Assembly: GCA_037439705.1 (NCBI GenBank)
Contig: JBBIVP010000094.1
Coordinates: forward strand, 1-8,217
Direction of reading: 5' to 3'
DNA: 8,217 bases
From: JBBIVP01 sp037439705 [NCBI: bacterium]
GTDB taxonomy: Bacteria > JBBIVP01
Positions 6,654 to 8,217 of this stretch are shown piece by piece. The position numbers were made by a program, and so were the translations under genes. The stretch's first letter is position 1. Each line of letters starts with the position of its first letter. The notes under the pieces are model-generated. The model did no database searches. It saw only the letters and a list, made by a program, of their open reading frames with translations, and had not been told where the DNA came from.

Positions 6654-7117
6654 AGGCAATAAAAGAGATTGGCTGGGCTATAAAAACATTAATTGTTGGG
6701 CTTTTGATAACCGCCAAATACTGGTTCAAACCAGGCTCCGAGATCACCGTGCAGTATCCTGATGAGAGACTCATGTCTTTTCCGAGGTTCAGAGGAATTT
6801 TATTCAACGATGTTGAAAGATGCACAGGATGTGGAATATGCAAGATGACATGTCCAATAGATTGCATAGAGATAGAGAGCTATGGAAAGGGAAAGGCAAG
6901 AAGACCAATCCATTATGCAATAAGGATAAGCGAATGTATGTTCTGTGGTTTGTGTGTTGAAGCCTGCCCTGAGGAATGTCTCATTCATACAGATAGATAT
7001 GAAGGAAGTGTTTACGAATTAAAGGACCTTTACTACCAGTTTGTATCTGAGGAACAGAAAAAGAGGTTTATGGAACTTGCGGAAAAGGGCATTCCGGTTA
7101 AGGAGGAGAAAAAATGA
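6650..7117 (+). CDS. nuoI: Complex I 2x[4Fe-4S] ferredoxin-like subunit NuoI
   Basis: NuoI is the TYKY-type subunit that relays electrons through clusters N6a and N6b to N2 in NuoB. The 155 residues contain two full 4Fe-4S motifs: Cys58, 61, 64 and 68-Pro, and Cys96, 99, 102 and 106-Pro. Two further cysteines, Cys72 and Cys110, follow each motif by four residues and are not standard ligands. The N-terminus (9-26) is an amphipathic or hydrophobic segment that lies on NuoH/NuoA in known structures. PFAM-type context is unambiguous from the pattern RFRGILFND before the first motif. The C-terminal 25 residues are charged. The start overlaps the nuoH stop by four bases, and the stop overlaps nuoJ by four bases. 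Confidence 0.97.
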   Translation: MKAIKEIGWAIKTLIVGLLITAKYWFKPGSEITVQYPDERLMSFPRFRGILFNDVERCTGCGICKMTCPIDCIEIESYGKGKARRPIHYAIRISECMFCGLCVEACPEECLIHTDRYEGSVYELKDLYYQFVSEEQKKRFMELAEKGIPVKEEKK

Positions 7118-7608
7118 AGTTCCTTATTCTGGGAATTATCTTTGCTTTTACAGCTATCTCTGGTTTTTACACGGTTATTACGCCGAACCTTGTTCGTTCT
7201 GTATTCGGACTTTTTTTCACCCTCTTCGGTGTTGGAGCCTGCTATGCGTTTCTTGGAGCGGATTTCCTTGCGGTTGTTCAGGTTATCCTTTATGTTGGAG
7301 GAATAGCGGTTCTTATACTTTTTGCAGTTATGCTTTCAAAAAATCCCTATCGTCCCGGTATATTTGGAAGTAAAAAAAGAAGCATTTTTTCAGGACTGAT
7401 TTCCCTTTTTATATTTCTAATTCTACTCTTTGCCATCTCCCAAATTCCTTCGCCTCCAGTAGCCTCAAGGTCAATACCTTTAACCGGTGAAATAGGTGGA
7501 AATTTTCTCACCAATTATATTCTTCAGTTTGAGATTGTATCGGTTCTCCTCCTCTGCGTTCTTATCGGAGGAGCATATATTATAAGGAAGGAGATAAAAG
7601 GTGATTGA
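7114..7608 (+). CDS. nuoJ: Complex I membrane subunit NuoJ (ND6 homologue)
   Basis: NuoJ is a membrane subunit between the quinone chamber and the antiporter-like subunits. The 164 residues show five hydrophobic segments (about 4-22, 27-47, 51-75, 91-110 and 138-157). The third holds the family core GADFLAVVQVILYVGGIAVL (48-67), followed by ILFAVML; the conserved Tyr60-Val-Gly-Gly region is where a pi-bulge occurs in solved complexes. The last segment, QFEIVSVLLL, is also typical. An AGGAGG ribosome binding site (7101-7106) lies seven bases before ATG 7114, within the end of nuoI. The gene overlaps nuoK by eight bases. Only one nuoJ is present, in contrast to the split J genes of archaeal Fpo clusters. 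Confidence 0.95.
   Translation: MKFLILGIIFAFTAISGFYTVITPNLVRSVFGLFFTLFGVGACYAFLGADFLAVVQVILYVGGIAVLILFAVMLSKNPYRPGIFGSKKRSIFSGLISLFIFLILLFAISQIPSPPVASRSIPLTGEIGGNFLTNYILQFEIVSVLLLCVLIGGAYIIRKEIKGD
7588..7593 (+). promoter_or_regulatory. Ribosome binding site deciding the GTG start of nuoK
   Basis: AAGGAG ends seven bases before GTG 7601-7603. The first ATG in this frame encodes residue 7 and has no comparable site. The GTG start also gives the usual NuoK N-terminal helix length, so it is preferred. Confidence 0.75.
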
Positions 7609-7921
7609 GTTCAAAGTAATGCTTTCCCTTTCTGCCCTCCTTTTTTCTCTCGGAATTTTTTCCTTGCTTTCAAAGAAAAATGCGGTGTCCATCCTTATAG
7701 GAGTTGAACTTATTCTCAATGCCTGCGCTCTGAATTTTGCTGTTTTTTCTAAGTTCAATTTAATGAAAGCTGGAATTCTTGACATCACAGGATACATATT
7801 CTCAATTTTCATAATAGTCCTCGCAGCAGCAGAGGCTGTTGTTGCTCTTGGAATATTTATTGCAATCTATAAATTTTTGAAAAACATAGATGTGGAAAAG
7901 GCTGACCTGATGAGGTGGTAG
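7601..7921 (+). CDS. nuoK: Complex I membrane subunit NuoK (ND4L homologue)
   Basis: NuoK is a small three-helix subunit of the ion-translocating path. The 106 residues include helices at about 4-23, 28-49 and 62-92. Two membrane-embedded glutamates are in place: Glu36 in IGVELILNA and Glu78 in LAAAEAVVALG. They correspond to the essential Glu36 and Glu72 of E. coli NuoK. The loop between the second and third helices is a few residues longer than in E. coli. The gene starts at GTG with a strong AAGGAG site inside the 3' end of nuoJ (eight-base overlap). The C-terminal tail, KNIDVEKADLMRW, is charged. The identification is secure from length, helices, glutamates and position before nuoL. Confidence 0.96.
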   Translation: MIEFKVMLSLSALLFSLGIFSLLSKKNAVSILIGVELILNACALNFAVFSKFNLMKAGILDITGYIFSIFIIVLAAAEAVVALGIFIAIYKFLKNIDVEKADLMRW

Positions 7922-7922
7922 G

Positions 7923-8217
7923 ATGGAAATTGAGAGATTGATATGGCTTATACCAGTTTTTCCTCTCTTAGGGTTTGTGATTAACAGATTTCTGGGTGGA
8001 AAAATTAAAGATAAAGGAGTTAGCATCGTTGGCGTTAGTGTCATTGGAATTTCCTTCCTACTTTCAGTTATTACAGCCATTGATTTTATTTCTAAAGGAA
8101 GGGAAAGCATAGGTGTTAAACTCTTCGGATGGATTGTTTTAAATGAATTTTCTGTAGATATGGGTTTTCTCATAGACCCTCTTTCCCTTGTTATGATACT
8201 TATTGTTACCTTTGATG
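7923..8217 (+). CDS. nuoL: Complex I antiporter-like subunit NuoL, N-terminal part
   Basis: NuoL is the distal antiporter-like proton pump of the membrane arm (ND5 homologue). Only the first 98 codons are present; the gene runs off the right edge. Visible are a first hydrophobic helix (about 6-20), a second (about 33-56), and the NuoL N-terminal signature FLIDPLSLVMILIVTF (82-97), which belongs to the Proton_antipo_N region. The key lysines and glutamate of the channel lie beyond the window. ATG 7923 follows the nuoK stop after one base, with GAGGTGG at 7912-7918 as ribosome binding site. Position after nuoK and the short N-terminal extension favour NuoL over NuoM or NuoN. nuoM and nuoN would be expected next, but this is inference. 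Confidence 0.93.
   Translation, partial: MEIERLIWLIPVFPLLGFVINRFLGGKIKDKGVSIVGVSVIGISFLLSVITAIDFISKGRESIGVKLFGWIVLNEFSVDMGFLIDPLSLVMILIVTFD

Noticed and set aside
7546-7573. CTCCTCC (7546-7552) and GGAGGAG (7567-7573) in nuoJ, which could pair with each other or with the nuoK ribosome binding site.
   Set aside because: A seven-base match with a 14-base loop inside coding sequence is easily produced by chance, and there is no further support for a regulatory switch.

Overview
The window comes from a bacterium and holds three units: the 5' part of a cell-surface lipoprotein gene (minus strand, positions 1-638), a divergent gene for a fused ADP-forming acyl-CoA synthetase (771-3029), and the first nine genes of a respiratory complex I operon, nuoABCDHIJK plus the start of nuoL (3110 to the right edge). 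The DNA leans AT-rich. Arginine is often encoded by AGA/AGG (all 12 arginines of nuoB) and isoleucine often by ATA. That usage, together with the ADP-forming synthetase and a nuo cluster without E, F and G, is common in thermophilic and deeply branching anaerobic bacteria, but it does not identify a phylum. Shine-Dalgarno sites, lipobox processing and the single nuoJ all point to Bacteria rather than Archaea.

Layout. Positions 1-638 (minus) encode a secreted lipoprotein with a 15-glycine linker and at least two Ig-like beta-sandwich repeats; its C-terminal part lies beyond the left edge. Positions 639-770 are a 132-base AT-rich divergent promoter region. The minus-strand promoter is good and leads to a strong ribosome binding site. 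The plus-strand side has an extended -10 element so close to the ATG that the synthetase mRNA may be leaderless. Positions 3030-3109 separate the synthetase from nuoA and contain a weak candidate terminator, a weak candidate promoter, and the ribosome binding site for a TTG start. From 3110 on, every nuo gene overlaps the previous one by 1-14 bases, except nuoL, which follows nuoK after one base.

How the genes work together. NuoB, C, D and I form the peripheral connecting arm, with cluster N2, two further 4Fe-4S clusters and the quinone site. NuoA, H, J, K and L are membrane subunits for quinone access and ion translocation. The electron-input genes nuoE, nuoF and nuoG (NADH/FMN module) are absent between nuoD and nuoH, where they lie in the classical order. 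The complex therefore either receives NuoEFG from elsewhere or is an 11-subunit type fed by another donor such as ferredoxin. The ADP-forming synthetase makes ATP from acyl-CoA, so both units concern energy conservation, though nothing shows that they are co-regulated.

I see no tRNA, rRNA, CRISPR array, insertion sequence or phage gene. Most of the window is ordinary housekeeping sequence. The points worth a second look are the missing EFG module, the possibly leaderless synthetase, its longer middle region, the glycine-linker lipoprotein, and a perfect 10-bp hairpin inside nuoD.
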